This document shows positions 1-7,244 of a stretch of 13,567 nucleotides of DNA, piece after piece. The position numbers and the translations under genes are program-made. The notes under the pieces were generated by a model. It worked only from the letters and a program-made list of their open reading frames with translations. It searched no databases and had not been told where the DNA came from. The first letter of the stretch is position 1, and every line of letters starts with the position of its first letter. The stretch covers positions 1-13,567 of the forward strand of contig JAZUOO010000023.1 of NCBI GenBank assembly GCA_045604705.1. Direction: 5' to 3'. The stretch is from SIG622 sp045604705. GTDB taxonomy: Bacteria > Bacillota > Clostridia > Oscillospirales > CAG-382.

Positions 1-2
1 TT

Positions 3-272
3 ATCGGCGTTGTTTCGCTTTGTATTACAAGTATATTTCTTCCCTATGTCAAAACTAAGGTATCAGCAAACAAGCTCTCGACTATTTATTCTCTTGTCAA
101 AATTGCGGTCAATGCTGCAGAGCAGCTTTACGGCTCAAAAACGGGAGAGAAAAAGAAGCAATATGTTATTGAATATCTTGCGGGCAAGGGCATTTATGTT
201 GATGTGGATATAATTGCTTCGGAATTTAATGCGATGATTGAATCGGCAGTTTATGAGCTTTCAAGGAAGTGA
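3..272 (+). CDS. Phage holin, LLH family (C-terminal part; start lies left of the window)
   Basis: The open frame enters from the left edge and stops at TGA 270-272, leaving 89 visible codons. It begins inside a hydrophobic segment (IGVVSLCITSIFLPYV). A soluble helical part follows with the features of Holin_LLH proteins: a VKIAVNAAEQLYG stretch, then a lysine-rich turn (TGEKKKQ), then YVIEYLAGKGI and an acidic C-terminal helix ending ESAVYELSRK. Holins of this group form membrane lesions that let the endolysin reach the wall. The next gene is the endolysin, whose ribosome binding site (AGGAA, about 264-268) lies inside the end of this gene, so the two are translationally coupled. The family call rests on recalled pattern similarity. 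The N-terminus cannot be seen. Confidence 0.75.
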   Translation: MGVVSLCITSIFLPYVKTKVSANKLSTIYSLVKIAVNAAEQLYGSKTGEKKKQYVIEYLAGKGIYVDVDIIASEFNAMIESAVYELSRK

Positions 273-278
273 TGATAT

Positions 279-857
279 ATGAATATATGCTTTAAAGGTA
301 AATTCAAGGTAACATCAGGCTACAGGCTTCCCGAAAGGTCTGACCACCACGGTATTGATCTTGTGGGGCTTTCCGACAAGACGGTATATGCTCCCTGTGA
401 CGGTATTATCGGTTCAAGTACGATTGTTTATACGGGCAAGACAGCCGAATGGGGCAATTATGTCAGACTTGACACCTCTGACGGAAAATACAGCATATTT
501 CTTTGTCATCTTGCTACAAGGTATGTTGCCAAAGGGCAGAGAGTTAAAAAGGGTGACAAGCTTGGCGTTATGGGCTGTACAGGTTATTGCGTTCCTGCAG
601 GAGTTAAGGGGACACACACTCATTTTGAGGTGCGTAAGAAAGGTACTTCCGTAAGTGTTAATCCTGCGGACTTTATCGGTGTTCCGAATAAGGTGGGGAC
701 ATATGAAGCAAACACAGAAAACACACTTTCAGAAAATCTTGCGATACTTCAGAAACACGGTGTTATTAATACTCCCTCTTATTGGCTGTCAAAGGCTCCG
801 AATGTACAATATCTTGAACAGCTTATTGCAAATATGGCGGAGGTATTGGAAAAATGA
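279..857 (+). CDS. Phage endolysin, M23 family zinc metallopeptidase
   Basis: A 192-residue protein with a lysostaphin/LytM-type M23 fold in residues ~5-135. The zinc ligands are visible: H23 and D27 in HHGID, and H115 in the HxH motif THTHFEV (H113 is the second catalytic histidine). A further histidine is at ~77 (LCHLA). M23 enzymes cut peptide cross-bridges of peptidoglycan. There is no signal peptide, as expected for an endolysin released through a holin. Residues ~150-190 form a small C-terminal region (LAILQKHGVI...YWLSKA...YLEQLIANMAEVL) that resembles a tail seen on other clostridial phage lysins, perhaps for wall binding. The start ATG 279 has AGGAA upstream and lies 6 bp after the holin stop. 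The stop overlaps the next start (ATGA). Confidence 0.88.
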   Translation: MNICFKGKFKVTSGYRLPERSDHHGIDLVGLSDKTVYAPCDGIIGSSTIVYTGKTAEWGNYVRLDTSDGKYSIFLCHLATRYVAKGQRVKKGDKLGVMGCTGYCVPAGVKGTHTHFEVRKKGTSVSVNPADFIGVPNKVGTYEANTENTLSENLAILQKHGVINTPSYWLSKAPNVQYLEQLIANMAEVLEK

Positions 858-1141
858 TACATATTTCATTTGACAAAAAGAAAAAATCAAAACCAACAAT
901 GAAAGAATTTTCAAAAAAAGCTCTTACTTCCATGATTGTCATTTGGTTTGCAGGTGCTTTGTTCGGATTCTTTGTTGTAAGCTTGCAGTTGTATAGATAC
1001 GAGATAGTCAGTCTTTCGGACTTGCTTATGTACATAGGAGCACCAATGACAGGAGGCATTATAGCCTATATGATTAAATCAGCCCAGGAAAATAAAGAGA
1101 AAATCAAAAACAACAAAAGCGACATTGAGGATTTGCCGTAA
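854..1141 (+). CDS. Small two-helix membrane protein of the prophage lysis cassette
   Basis: 95 residues. The N-terminus is highly basic (KKKKSKPTMKEFSKK), followed by a membrane helix at ~26-46 (MIVIWFAGALFGFFVVSL), a short loop, a second helix at ~55-75 (LLMYIGAPMTGGIIAYMI), and a charged tail rich in K, E and N. The start ATG overlaps the endolysin stop by 4 bases (ATGA), so translation is coupled. No named family is recognised. Position and size suggest a second holin, an antiholin or a spanin-like accessory, but this is inference from context only. The stop is followed by a terminator, making this the last gene of the prophage late operon. Confidence 0.75.
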   Translation: MIHISFDKKKKSKPTMKEFSKKALTSMIVIWFAGALFGFFVVSLQLYRYEIVSLSDLLMYIGAPMTGGIIAYMIKSAQENKEKIKNNKSDIEDLP

Positions 1142-1153
1142 GGCATAAAATTA

Positions 1154-1186
1154 CTCCCGGGGATTGTTTCCTCGGGAGATTTTTCT
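1154..1186 (+). terminator. Intrinsic terminator of the prophage lysis operon
   Basis: A 9-bp stem with one G-U pair, CTCCCGGGG (1154-1162) against CCTCGGGAG (1170-1178), with a 7-base loop and then ATTTTTCT. It lies 13 bp after the last lysis gene. Confidence 0.8.
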
Positions 1187-1209
1187 ATCTTTGCACAAAT
1201 ATCCCAAAC

Positions 1210-1232
1210 CTCCCCCGAATAATTATCGGGGA
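1210..1232. other. Second GC-rich hairpin between prophage and tRNA
   Basis: CTCCCCCGA (about 1210-1218) can pair with TCGGGGAG (1226-1233) around a short AT loop, with one bulged C. It resembles the hairpin at 1154 but has no strong T-tract on + and only GTTTGGGATATTTG on -. It could terminate the tRNA transcript, which runs leftward into it, or be a leftover of the integration site. Confidence 0.45.
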
Positions 1233-1253
1233 GAGTTCGGAAATTGAATATAA

Positions 1254-1330
1254 TGGCCTACCATGGGGGATTTGAACCCTCGACCAACGGAATCGGAATC
1301 CGGTACTCTATCCAGCTGAGCTAATGGTAG
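1254..1330 (-). tRNA. tRNA-Arg, anticodon CCG; likely prophage attachment site
   Basis: Reading the minus strand, a 7-bp acceptor stem CTACCAT/ATGGTAG (1324-1330 with 1258-1264) is followed by discriminator G (1257) and an encoded CCA (1254-1256). The D-arm is GCTC...GAGT, the anticodon loop TTCCGAT (anticodon CCG) and the T-loop TTCAAAT. Two pairs are mismatched: C27-U43 in the anticodon stem and A50-C64 in the T-stem (GAGGG/CCCCC). The first pair is C1-G72 instead of the usual G1-C72. The 3' end points at the prophage lysis genes, the classic arrangement of a tRNA attachment site. A perfect-consensus promoter precedes it. Confidence 0.92.
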
Positions 1331-1347
1331 ATATTTCTGCTCTATTT

Positions 1348-1376
1348 ATTATAATTCATTTTAATACCAATGTCAA
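1348..1376 (-). promoter_or_regulatory. Promoter of tRNA-Arg
   Basis: On the minus strand TTGACA (1376-1371), a 17-base spacer, then TATAAT (1353-1348). Both boxes match the sigma-A consensus exactly. The tRNA begins 17 bases after the -10 box. Confidence 0.88.
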
Positions 1377-1386
1377 GTGTTTTTTT

Positions 1387-1421
1387 GCCGGGGACAAACC
1401 ATTATAGTGTCCATCCCCGGC
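1387..1421. repeat. 8-bp GC-rich inverted repeat between the PBP gene and the tRNA promoter
   Basis: GCCGGGGA (1387-1394) and TCCCCGGC (1414-1421) are exact inverted copies separated by 19 bases. For a leftward transcript from the PBP gene the hairpin is followed by AAAAAAA, not by T's, so it is not a canonical terminator in that direction. In the + direction it is followed by a loose ACTGTTGTTTT. It may act as a 3' stabiliser or a Rho-assisted stop for the PBP mRNA. Confidence 0.6.
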
Positions 1422-1474
1422 ACTGTTGTTTTATAATAATTAAGAAATTATGCAAACGTCACACTTTAACTGTG

Positions 1475-4132
1475 TCAGCCAATAATTGCCGCAGGACCCA
1501 ATGTGTCACCCGTGTCGGTGGTTGCTTCATCATCCTGTCCCGTGACAATGTCAAAATAATCATCGTTTGTATGAGTGTTATCTTCGGGGTACAGCAATCC
1601 GGGATCTATGGCTTCACCGCCTATGCCGGGATAAATATCGTCAAGTCCTACTTCGGGTGTCCAGGGATCGGCATAACCGTAGCTGTGAGTGGTGCAGTAT
1701 CCGTTGGGCGGCGACTCCGTTCCGGGAGTATAGCCGTAATTCTGTCCCGATGCGAGCATATTGTTGTATACTGCCACCAAAGGATCTGTGGGATAATTGT
1801 AGTCTTCGGGAAGCTCCATTATAGTATATTTTGCATCAGAGATCTTCACATCGTGATCAAATATCCTTTCCTCACCGACAAGTACAAAGGAGCTGTCATA
1901 CGTAAACAGGCAATTATTTCCCGCAATAAGTCCGGTATCCGCACATACCCTTACCGAATAGTGAACATCACAGTTCTTTGTGGGTGGATTTTCAAACCAG
2001 CCGGTTGCGATTCTGTTGCCGCGAACGTCATTTGAACAATAGGGTCCCGGTTTCATTCCCGAATCCATGCAATACTCCGCTTTGGTAAGTCCGTCATAAT
2101 CGAACTTTCTGAGTTTATTTCCATTTTCCGCTTCCTGTTCAAGAACCCTCTCATGGATTCTTTTCATAACCGCTTCCCAGCCTGCCATCGCCTGATTTGA
2201 ACCGAATTTCGCAAGCGAACGGGGAATGTCATATCCGAACCAGGTTGCTGCGAGATAGTAAGGTGTGTATCCTACAAAATAAACGTCATTGTTGTCGTTG
2301 GTCGTACCTGTTTTCGCGGCAACGTCAAAGGTCTGATCAAGCTTTAATGCTTTTGCCGTACCGCCGCTGCTTACAACGCTTGTGAGGAGCTTTGTCATCA
2401 TTTTCGCCGTAGAATCACTGATAACAGCCTCACGACGCTGCAACTTATCATTATCAAGAATAATATTTCCCTTGCTGTCAAGAACCTTTGTGTAGAATAT
2501 AGGCTCAGAGTATGTGCCGTCACCGCTTGCAAGCATGGAGTAGCATCCCACGACCTCAAGAGTTGTCATACCGTAGGTAAGACCTCCCAATGCCAAAGGA
2601 GCAATTGCAACATCCGATTCTTCAAGGCTTTCAACACCTAGCTTCTTCGTGAGGAAGTCATAGGAATACTGCGGAGTCATTTCCTTTAAGAGCTTTGCCG
2701 CAACTGTATTCTTTGACACCATTATGGCTTTTTCCATGGTAGTCTTGCCATCATAGGTGCTGGGAGCGTTTTTAGGCCAATATCTTCCCATGGATTTGTT
2801 CCATTCAACGGGAGTATCATCCCTTACCGAGCCATAATCTATAAGCCCCATATCCATAGCAGGAGCATAAACGGATACCGGCTTTATGGAGGAACCTATT
2901 TGTCTTCGGCTCATCGTTGCACGATTGAGGGTCATGTTACCTGTCTTTTCGCCTCTGCCGCCCACAATTCCGAGGACGTGTCCCGTATAAGGATCCATAA
3001 CTACCATTGCGGATTCCGGCTGTACATCTCCATCGCCCTTTTTAAAGGTACTTTCCGACTCATAGACTTCTTCCATTATATTCTGGATATAGGGATCAAC
3101 AGTTGCATATATCTGAAGACCTCCGGACAAAATCATCTGCTCTGCAAACTCTTTGGTATATCCGTATTCCTCAACAAGATCCTTCTGAACCTCACGCCGC
3201 AGCTCGTCAGTAAAGTAGGAGTATACAATGTCCACCGTTTCTTCCCTGTTGATGTTAAGAACAAGCTCGGAATAGTAGGCATCCAGATATTCCTCTTCCG
3301 TAATAAGCTCCTGATCACGCATTGCCGTAAGAACGACACAGCGTCTTTCGTAGTTATCCTCGGGATGTCTCTCCGGGTCATACTTCGTGGGAGACTTTGG
3401 AATTGCAGCAAGTGCCGCACATTCAACCAGGGTAAGCTCGGAGACCTCTTTGTCAAAGAAGTAGTTTGCCGCTGCCGCAACACCGTAATTACCGTGAGAA
3501 AGCGGAATGGTATTGAGATACATTTCAAGTACCTCGTCCTTAGTCTTCTTGTTGGTAAGGCTTATGGCTCTTGATATTTCCGTAACCTTTCGCTGTATGG
3601 TACTGTCACGCTCGTTTGTGATATTCTTTATCAGCTGCTGTGTGATGGTGGAACCGCCGTAGCTCTTGTCACCCTTGAGGAGCTGAAGTGCCGCGCCCAC
3701 TGTACGATTGAGGTCAAAGCCTTCGTGCTCATAAAAACGCTTGTCCTCTATGGCGATAAATGCATTTTTGAGGATTTCCGGCATTTCCTGAATGGGTGCC
3801 CAGTATCTGTTTTCCGAGCCGTGTATGCGCTGATCCTCCATTTCCACATATTCCACAAGCTGTGTGCGCTCTAGATCTGAATATACGGGATAATAGATTT
3901 TACTCGTCATATCAAGGGAGTGCTGAAGATCAACAATATCGTAGTCCTCGTCAAAAAGATACTCCTTACAGTAATCCCAAAATGCATATACTACGATTCC
4001 ACCCACGATAACACCGATAAGCAACACCGTAAGCAAAACGCTGAGAACGGTACTGAATATCTTGCCTATTATTCTGAATGCCTTTATTTCTTCGGCACGG
4101 GAGGAAGAACGTTTTTTTGTTTTCTTCGACAT
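1475..4132 (-). CDS. Class A penicillin-binding protein (bifunctional glycosyltransferase/transpeptidase, PBP1A type)
   Basis: Polymerises lipid II and cross-links the peptides at the outer face of the membrane. Layout: basic cytoplasmic N-terminus, one membrane helix (~25-55), then a GT51 domain (~110-290) with EDKRFYEHEG (catalytic Glu ~129), GGSTITQQL and KDEVLEMYLN. The transpeptidase domain (~370-640) has the serine motif SSIK (Ser ~414, Lys ~417), SKN (~473-475) and KTGT (~607-610). All catalytic motifs are intact. A cysteine-containing C-terminal segment (~685-745) and a ~100-residue tail rich in Gly, Pro, Asp, Tyr and Thr follow. There is no PASTA repeat. ATG 4132 (MSKKTKK) is preferred over ATG 4141 because AAAGGA (4146-4141) is 8 bases from 4132 but abuts 4141. 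It diverges from the gene at 4256, and no strong promoter stands out between them. Confidence 0.95.
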   Translation of the reverse strand: MSKKTKKRSSSRAEEIKAFRIIGKIFSTVLSVLLTVLLIGVIVGGIVVYAFWDYCKEYLFDEDYDIVDLQHSLDMTSKIYYPVYSDLERTQLVEYVEMEDQRIHGSENRYWAPIQEMPEILKNAFIAIEDKRFYEHEGFDLNRTVGAALQLLKGDKSYGGSTITQQLIKNITNERDSTIQRKVTEISRAISLTNKKTKDEVLEMYLNTIPLSHGNYGVAAAANYFFDKEVSELTLVECAALAAIPKSPTKYDPERHPEDNYERRCVVLTAMRDQELITEEEYLDAYYSELVLNINREETVDIVYSYFTDELRREVQKDLVEEYGYTKEFAEQMILSGGLQIYATVDPYIQNIMEEVYESESTFKKGDGDVQPESAMVVMDPYTGHVLGIVGGRGEKTGNMTLNRATMSRRQIGSSIKPVSVYAPAMDMGLIDYGSVRDDTPVEWNKSMGRYWPKNAPSTYDGKTTMEKAIMVSKNTVAAKLLKEMTPQYSYDFLTKKLGVESLEESDVAIAPLALGGLTYGMTTLEVVGCYSMLASGDGTYSEPIFYTKVLDSKGNIILDNDKLQRREAVISDSTAKMMTKLLTSVVSSGGTAKALKLDQTFDVAAKTGTTNDNNDVYFVGYTPYYLAATWFGYDIPRSLAKFGSNQAMAGWEAVMKRIHERVLEQEAENGNKLRKFDYDGLTKAEYCMDSGMKPGPYCSNDVRGNRIATGWFENPPTKNCDVHYSVRVCADTGLIAGNNCLFTYDSSFVLVGEERIFDHDVKISDAKYTIMELPEDYNYPTDPLVAVYNNMLASGQNYGYTPGTESPPNGYCTTHSYGYADPWTPEVGLDDIYPGIGGEAIDPGLLYPEDNTHTNDDYFDIVTGQDDEATTDTGDTLGPAAIIG

Positions 4133-4255
4133 TATATCCATCCTTTCCCGGACCCTCGTAAAAAGAATCCGAAAATCAATACAAATTACAGGAATAAAAA
4201 CTTAATTTATGTAAAAAATAACCTATACAGACAAAATGCAAAGGAGACGTAAATC

Positions 4256-4630
4256 GTGAAAAGATCCTTCTTATCAAAATTTCCCAAAAAAGCCATTACG
4301 GATTTTCTCAAAAAAGTGACCTTTCTTTTGTGCTCTGCATCTGTTTTTCTGCTTCTCGGATATTATATTCCCCAAAACACGGAGTACGAATACACGAACA
4401 CTCAAAAAACATCGGTGCTACCGCAGAATATCAGTTCGTCCGATGAAACCCTGTGCACGCTTGTGCTTAAAAACGGAAACCTCGTCGTATGTTACGACGA
4501 CGGTACGACAAACAACATCACACAAGCAGACACTTCCGTTCTCACCGAATACGACAAACAGCTTCTGTCCGAAGGGATATGTGCAACCGAGCAGGAAATA
4601 TATGAGTTGCTTGAAGCACTTATGTCGTAA
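4256..4630 (+). CDS. Small membrane-anchored protein with a BofC-like C-terminal region
   Basis: 124 residues. The start is GTG 4256, with AAGGAG (4241-4246) 9 bases upstream. A basic N-terminus (MKRSFLSKFPKK) is followed by one membrane helix (~20-38), a polar linker of ~25 residues, and an exported or external domain of ~60 residues. That domain has the pattern LVLKNGNLVVCYDDG...LTEYDKQLLSEGICATEQEIYELLEAL. The arrangement 'strand, turn, strand, then DxxLLxxGI and a terminal LLE helix' resembles the C-terminal part of BofC, which in Bacillus restrains a protease in forespore signalling, and small related proteins common in Clostridia. Function here is not established. It is divergent from the PBP gene and converges on the AraC gene with a 2-bp gap. 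Confidence 0.72.
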   Translation: MKRSFLSKFPKKAITDFLKKVTFLLCSASVFLLLGYYIPQNTEYEYTNTQKTSVLPQNISSSDETLCTLVLKNGNLVVCYDDGTTNNITQADTSVLTEYDKQLLSEGICATEQEIYELLEALMS

Positions 4631-4632
4631 TG

Positions 4633-5445
4633 TCATATCTTACCGAACATTCTTGCATATTTTGAAGGAGTCATTCCTGTTTTTTCCTTAAATGTCCTTA
4701 TAAAGTGGCTTTCGTTGAAAAATCCGCATTCGACGCTGGTCTCAAGCACCGACTTTCCGGATATGAGCATTCGTTTTGCATTTATAAGCCTTACCGTAAC
4801 GACATACTTGTGCAGAGTCACCGATGTCATTTCCTTAAAATCCGCATTCAGCTTTGCGGAGCTTACATAAAACTTATCCGCAAGAACTCCCGCTGTTAAG
4901 GGCTCTCCATAGTTGTCCGCGATATATTGAATGACATTTTCAATGTATGAAACATTCTCGTTCCCCTCAAGAGTCCTTGCCGTACCCACGTAGTCACCGA
5001 GCTTATTTATTAGAGTCGCAAGCAGAAGGCTCTGTCTGTTTTTGTTATCACCTGCGCCAAAAATGAGATCCACGTAGACCATAAGTTCATCCACGTCTTT
5101 GTTTACAAGCTCGGTAACGCTGAAGTTTGTTGGGAAAATGCTTCTTAAATTGAGGTATTCCGCGGGGAACTTTGAGGCGAATTTGTCGTCGAAATACATA
5201 TTGTATCTCTTATATCTTGTCCCCTTTTCCGCAATAACGGCATGAAAGGTGTTCGGACTGTGAAGAATGATGCAAGGTTTATCCGTTTTTATAGTATCGC
5301 CCGTATTTATTATTGTAAGATTTCCGCCGAAAACGAAGGACATTTCATAATGGCTATGAAAGTGAAAACGCTCCGGCTTCATACCATCCATACTCCTGTA
5401 GTCAAAACATACATTGTCAGGCAAATCGTGAAATATATTCTGCAT
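4633..5445 (-). CDS. AraC/XylS-family transcriptional regulator with N-terminal cupin domain
   Basis: 270 residues. The N-terminal ~100 residues form a cupin-like sensor (FHFHSHYEMSFVFGG with its His cluster, then LHSPNTFHAV). The C-terminal ~100 residues carry two helix-turn-helix units: PLTAGVLADKFYVSSAKLNADFKEM, then SVLETSVECGFFNESHFIRTFKEKTGMTPSKYA. The latter is the AraC signature. Such proteins usually bind a sugar or other small ligand and activate nearby or distant genes. No sugar-transport or catabolic operon adjoins it, so the target is unknown. An in-frame TGA 9 bp upstream of ATG 5445 fixes the start; the ribosome binding site (GGATGAAG) is weak. The gene has its own promoter at 5555-5527. 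Confidence 0.93.
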   Translation of the reverse strand: MQNIFHDLPDNVCFDYRSMDGMKPERFHFHSHYEMSFVFGGNLTIINTGDTIKTDKPCIILHSPNTFHAVIAEKGTRYKRYNMYFDDKFASKFPAEYLNLRSIFPTNFSVTELVNKDVDELMVYVDLIFGAGDNKNRQSLLLATLINKLGDYVGTARTLEGNENVSYIENVIQYIADNYGEPLTAGVLADKFYVSSAKLNADFKEMTSVTLHKYVVTVRLINAKRMLISGKSVLETSVECGFFNESHFIRTFKEKTGMTPSKYARMFGKI

Positions 5446-5526
5446 ATTGCTTCATCCATTCTCTCGGATAAACTTCTTTGCAGAAAACAGCTGCGAAAAA
5501 AATACTACCCGATATTTTCAACTACT

Positions 5527-5555
5527 ATTATACACCAAAATATTAAAAAAAGCAA
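5527..5555 (-). promoter_or_regulatory. Promoter of the AraC-family gene
   Basis: On the minus strand TTGCTT (5555-5550), a 17-base spacer ending in TGGTG, then TATAAT (5532-5527). The expected start of transcription is near 5520, giving a ~75-base leader. The 400-bp gap between this gene and trkA otherwise holds AT-rich sequence without genes, followed by the trkA promoter and leader. Confidence 0.75.
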
Positions 5556-5707
5556 TTATTTTTTAGATTTTTACAAAAAATAATAAAATTTAACCATTGA
5601 TTAAAATTCAAAAGCATATTATTACATACATATCATCGGATTCTTGGGTATTTCGCACTAATATAAGAGCAAATTTTATGTAAAGGATACAATTTTTGCA
5701 GATGCTA

Positions 5708-5736
5708 TTGAAAAAAGCTTATGTCTATGGTATTAT
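5708..5736 (+). promoter_or_regulatory. Promoter of the trkA-trkH operon
   Basis: TTGAAA (5708-5713), a 17-base spacer, then TATTAT (5731-5736). An alternative -10 (TATTATAT) lies 10 bases on. The expected start of transcription is near 5743, leaving a leader of about 100 bases before trkA. Confidence 0.65.
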
Positions 5737-5767
5737 ATAGTATTATATCCGTGACAAACGGATGATT

Positions 5768-5820
5768 GCGATGTAGAAATCACTCTGTGTATCGCTTTTT
5801 GGGGGCGAGATTGTTTCCCC
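5768..5820 (+). promoter_or_regulatory. Structured leader of trkA with a terminator-like hairpin (candidate attenuator)
   Basis: GCGATGTA (5768-5775) can pair over all 8 positions, with two G-U pairs, to TGTATCGC (5788-5795). TTTTT (5796-5800) follows directly, giving the outline of a weak intrinsic terminator inside the leader. Immediately downstream GGGG (within 5801-5805) can pair with CCCC (5817-5820) just before the ribosome binding site at 5829. Known K+-transport leaders in Firmicutes often contain a ydaO-type c-di-AMP riboswitch, but I cannot recognise its conserved core here. Regulatory function is inference. Confidence 0.4.
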
Positions 5821-5846
5821 ATATCCCGAAAGGAATGAAGTATTAT

Positions 5847-7214
5847 ATGAAGATAATTATTGTAGGCTGCGGAAAAATCGGTGTTACCATTCTTCAGAGT
5901 CTCATAACAGAGGGGCACGATGTTGTGGCAATAGATCCGAACCCGGATGTAATTTCCGAGCTTTCGACGCTTTATGATGCAATGTATGTTATCGGAAACG
6001 GTGCAGACAGTGACATACTCGAAGAAGCCGGGGTTTCCGATGCGGAGCTTTTTGTTGCGGTCACAGGACATGATGAAATGAATATGCTCAGCTGTTTTCT
6101 TGCGAAGAAGCTCGGAGCAAAGCACACCATTGCAAGGATAAGAACCCCCGAATACAACGACAAGAGTCTGGGCTTTTTGAAGGAGCAGCTTGAAATCTCC
6201 ATGACGCTGAATCCGGATTCGCTTGCGGCAGATGAACTTTACAATATGCTTAAGCTTCCCGGTGCGGCTAATGTGGACACCTTCTCAAGACGCAGCTTTG
6301 AGATAATTGAGCTTAAATTGAAGCAGGACTCCCCTCTTGACGGCATGAAGCTTATGGATATAAGAAAGAGATTTGATGCAAAGTTTCTTGTATGTACGGT
6401 TCAACGTGATGAGGAAATCTTTATCCCGAACGGTAACTTCATGCTGAAAAGCGGAGACAGAATCAACATTACCGCACAGCGCGAGGAGGTACTGAAGCTC
6501 TTCGGTATGCTCAACCTCACCCAGAAGCCTGCAAAGAGTGTCATGATTATCGGTGCGAGCAGGATTGCTTTTTATCTTGCAAGGCGCCTCATCTCTACCG
6601 GAAGCACGGTTAAGATAATTGAACAGCATCAGGATATTTGTGAAAAGTTTGCGGCAATGCTTCCTCAGGCAATAATCATTCACGGTGACGGTGCAAAGCA
6701 GGAACTGCTTCTCGAGGAGGGGCTGCTTGATACGGATGCCTTTGTTACGCTTACGGGCATGGACGAGGAAAATATACTGCTTGCTTTCTTTGCGGCATCT
6801 CACAATGTTCCGAAGGTTATTTCCAAGGTTAATAAGAACGAACTTGTTCCCATTGCTACATCCCTTGGTGTTGACAGTATTGTTTCTCCAATTAAGATTG
6901 TGTCGGATATTCACACAAGGTATGCAAGAGTACTTGAAAATTCTATCGGAAGCAGTGTCGAAACCCTTTACAAGATTGCAGACGGCAAAGCTGAGGCGCT
7001 TGAATTTATAGTTTCGGATGAATTCGCTTACTGTAATATTCCGTTAAAGGAACTCTCAATCAAAAGTAATACACTTATAGGCGGAATCATAAGAGGAAGA
7101 AAGAACATGATTCCCAACGGTGACGATATAATAATCCCCGGCGACAGGGTTGTAATAATTGCCGAAGGTGCAAAGCATACAAATCTTGAGGACATTATTG
7201 AAAATAAGCAATAA
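5847..7214 (+). CDS. trkA: TrkA, cytoplasmic regulatory subunit of Trk K+ uptake system
   Basis: 455 residues, the usual length of a full TrkA with two RCK modules. The first Rossmann domain begins at the N-terminus with GCGKIG (7-12) and an acidic residue at the end of the second strand (D30). The first RCK-C part follows at ~140-220. The second Rossmann domain starts at ~231 (MIIGASRIAFYLA; E259, GDG 280-282) and the last RCK-C part ends the protein. In the second nucleotide site the middle glycine of GxGxxG is replaced (GASRIA), which is common in second modules and may alter ligand preference. TrkA forms a ring under TrkH and gates it in response to NAD(H) or ATP/ADP. ATG 5847 is chosen because it gives the canonical MKIIIVGCGKIG start. 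An in-frame ATG at 5835 abuts the AAAGGA, and upstream extensions would overlap the leader hairpins. trkH follows 30 bp later. Confidence 0.93.
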   Translation: MKIIIVGCGKIGVTILQSLITEGHDVVAIDPNPDVISELSTLYDAMYVIGNGADSDILEEAGVSDAELFVAVTGHDEMNMLSCFLAKKLGAKHTIARIRTPEYNDKSLGFLKEQLEISMTLNPDSLAADELYNMLKLPGAANVDTFSRRSFEIIELKLKQDSPLDGMKLMDIRKRFDAKFLVCTVQRDEEIFIPNGNFMLKSGDRINITAQREEVLKLFGMLNLTQKPAKSVMIIGASRIAFYLARRLISTGSTVKIIEQHQDICEKFAAMLPQAIIIHGDGAKQELLLEEGLLDTDAFVTLTGMDEENILLAFFAASHNVPKVISKVNKNELVPIATSLGVDSIVSPIKIVSDIHTRYARVLENSIGSSVETLYKIADGKAEALEFIVSDEFAYCNIPLKELSIKSNTLIGGIIRGRKNMIPNGDDIIIPGDRVVIIAEGAKHTNLEDIIENKQ

Positions 7215-7244
7215 TCCTTTTTCCGAAAGGAATGAACTAGAGAT

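Noticed and set aside
1370..2035. A 221-codon + strand open frame opposite the PBP gene
   Set aside because: It is the shadow of the PBP coding strand, has odd composition (many Cys, Arg and His) and no ribosome binding site or family resemblance. The same applies to the + frame at 2900-3574.
5743..5846. ydaO-type c-di-AMP riboswitch before trkA
   Set aside because: Expected from the gene's function, but the leader is short (~100 bases) and I cannot see the conserved core motifs. Kept only as a structured leader.
5766..5846. Longer N-terminus for TrkA starting at 5766
   Set aside because: It would add residues ahead of the canonical MKIIIVGCGKIG start, has no ribosome binding site and overlaps the leader hairpins.
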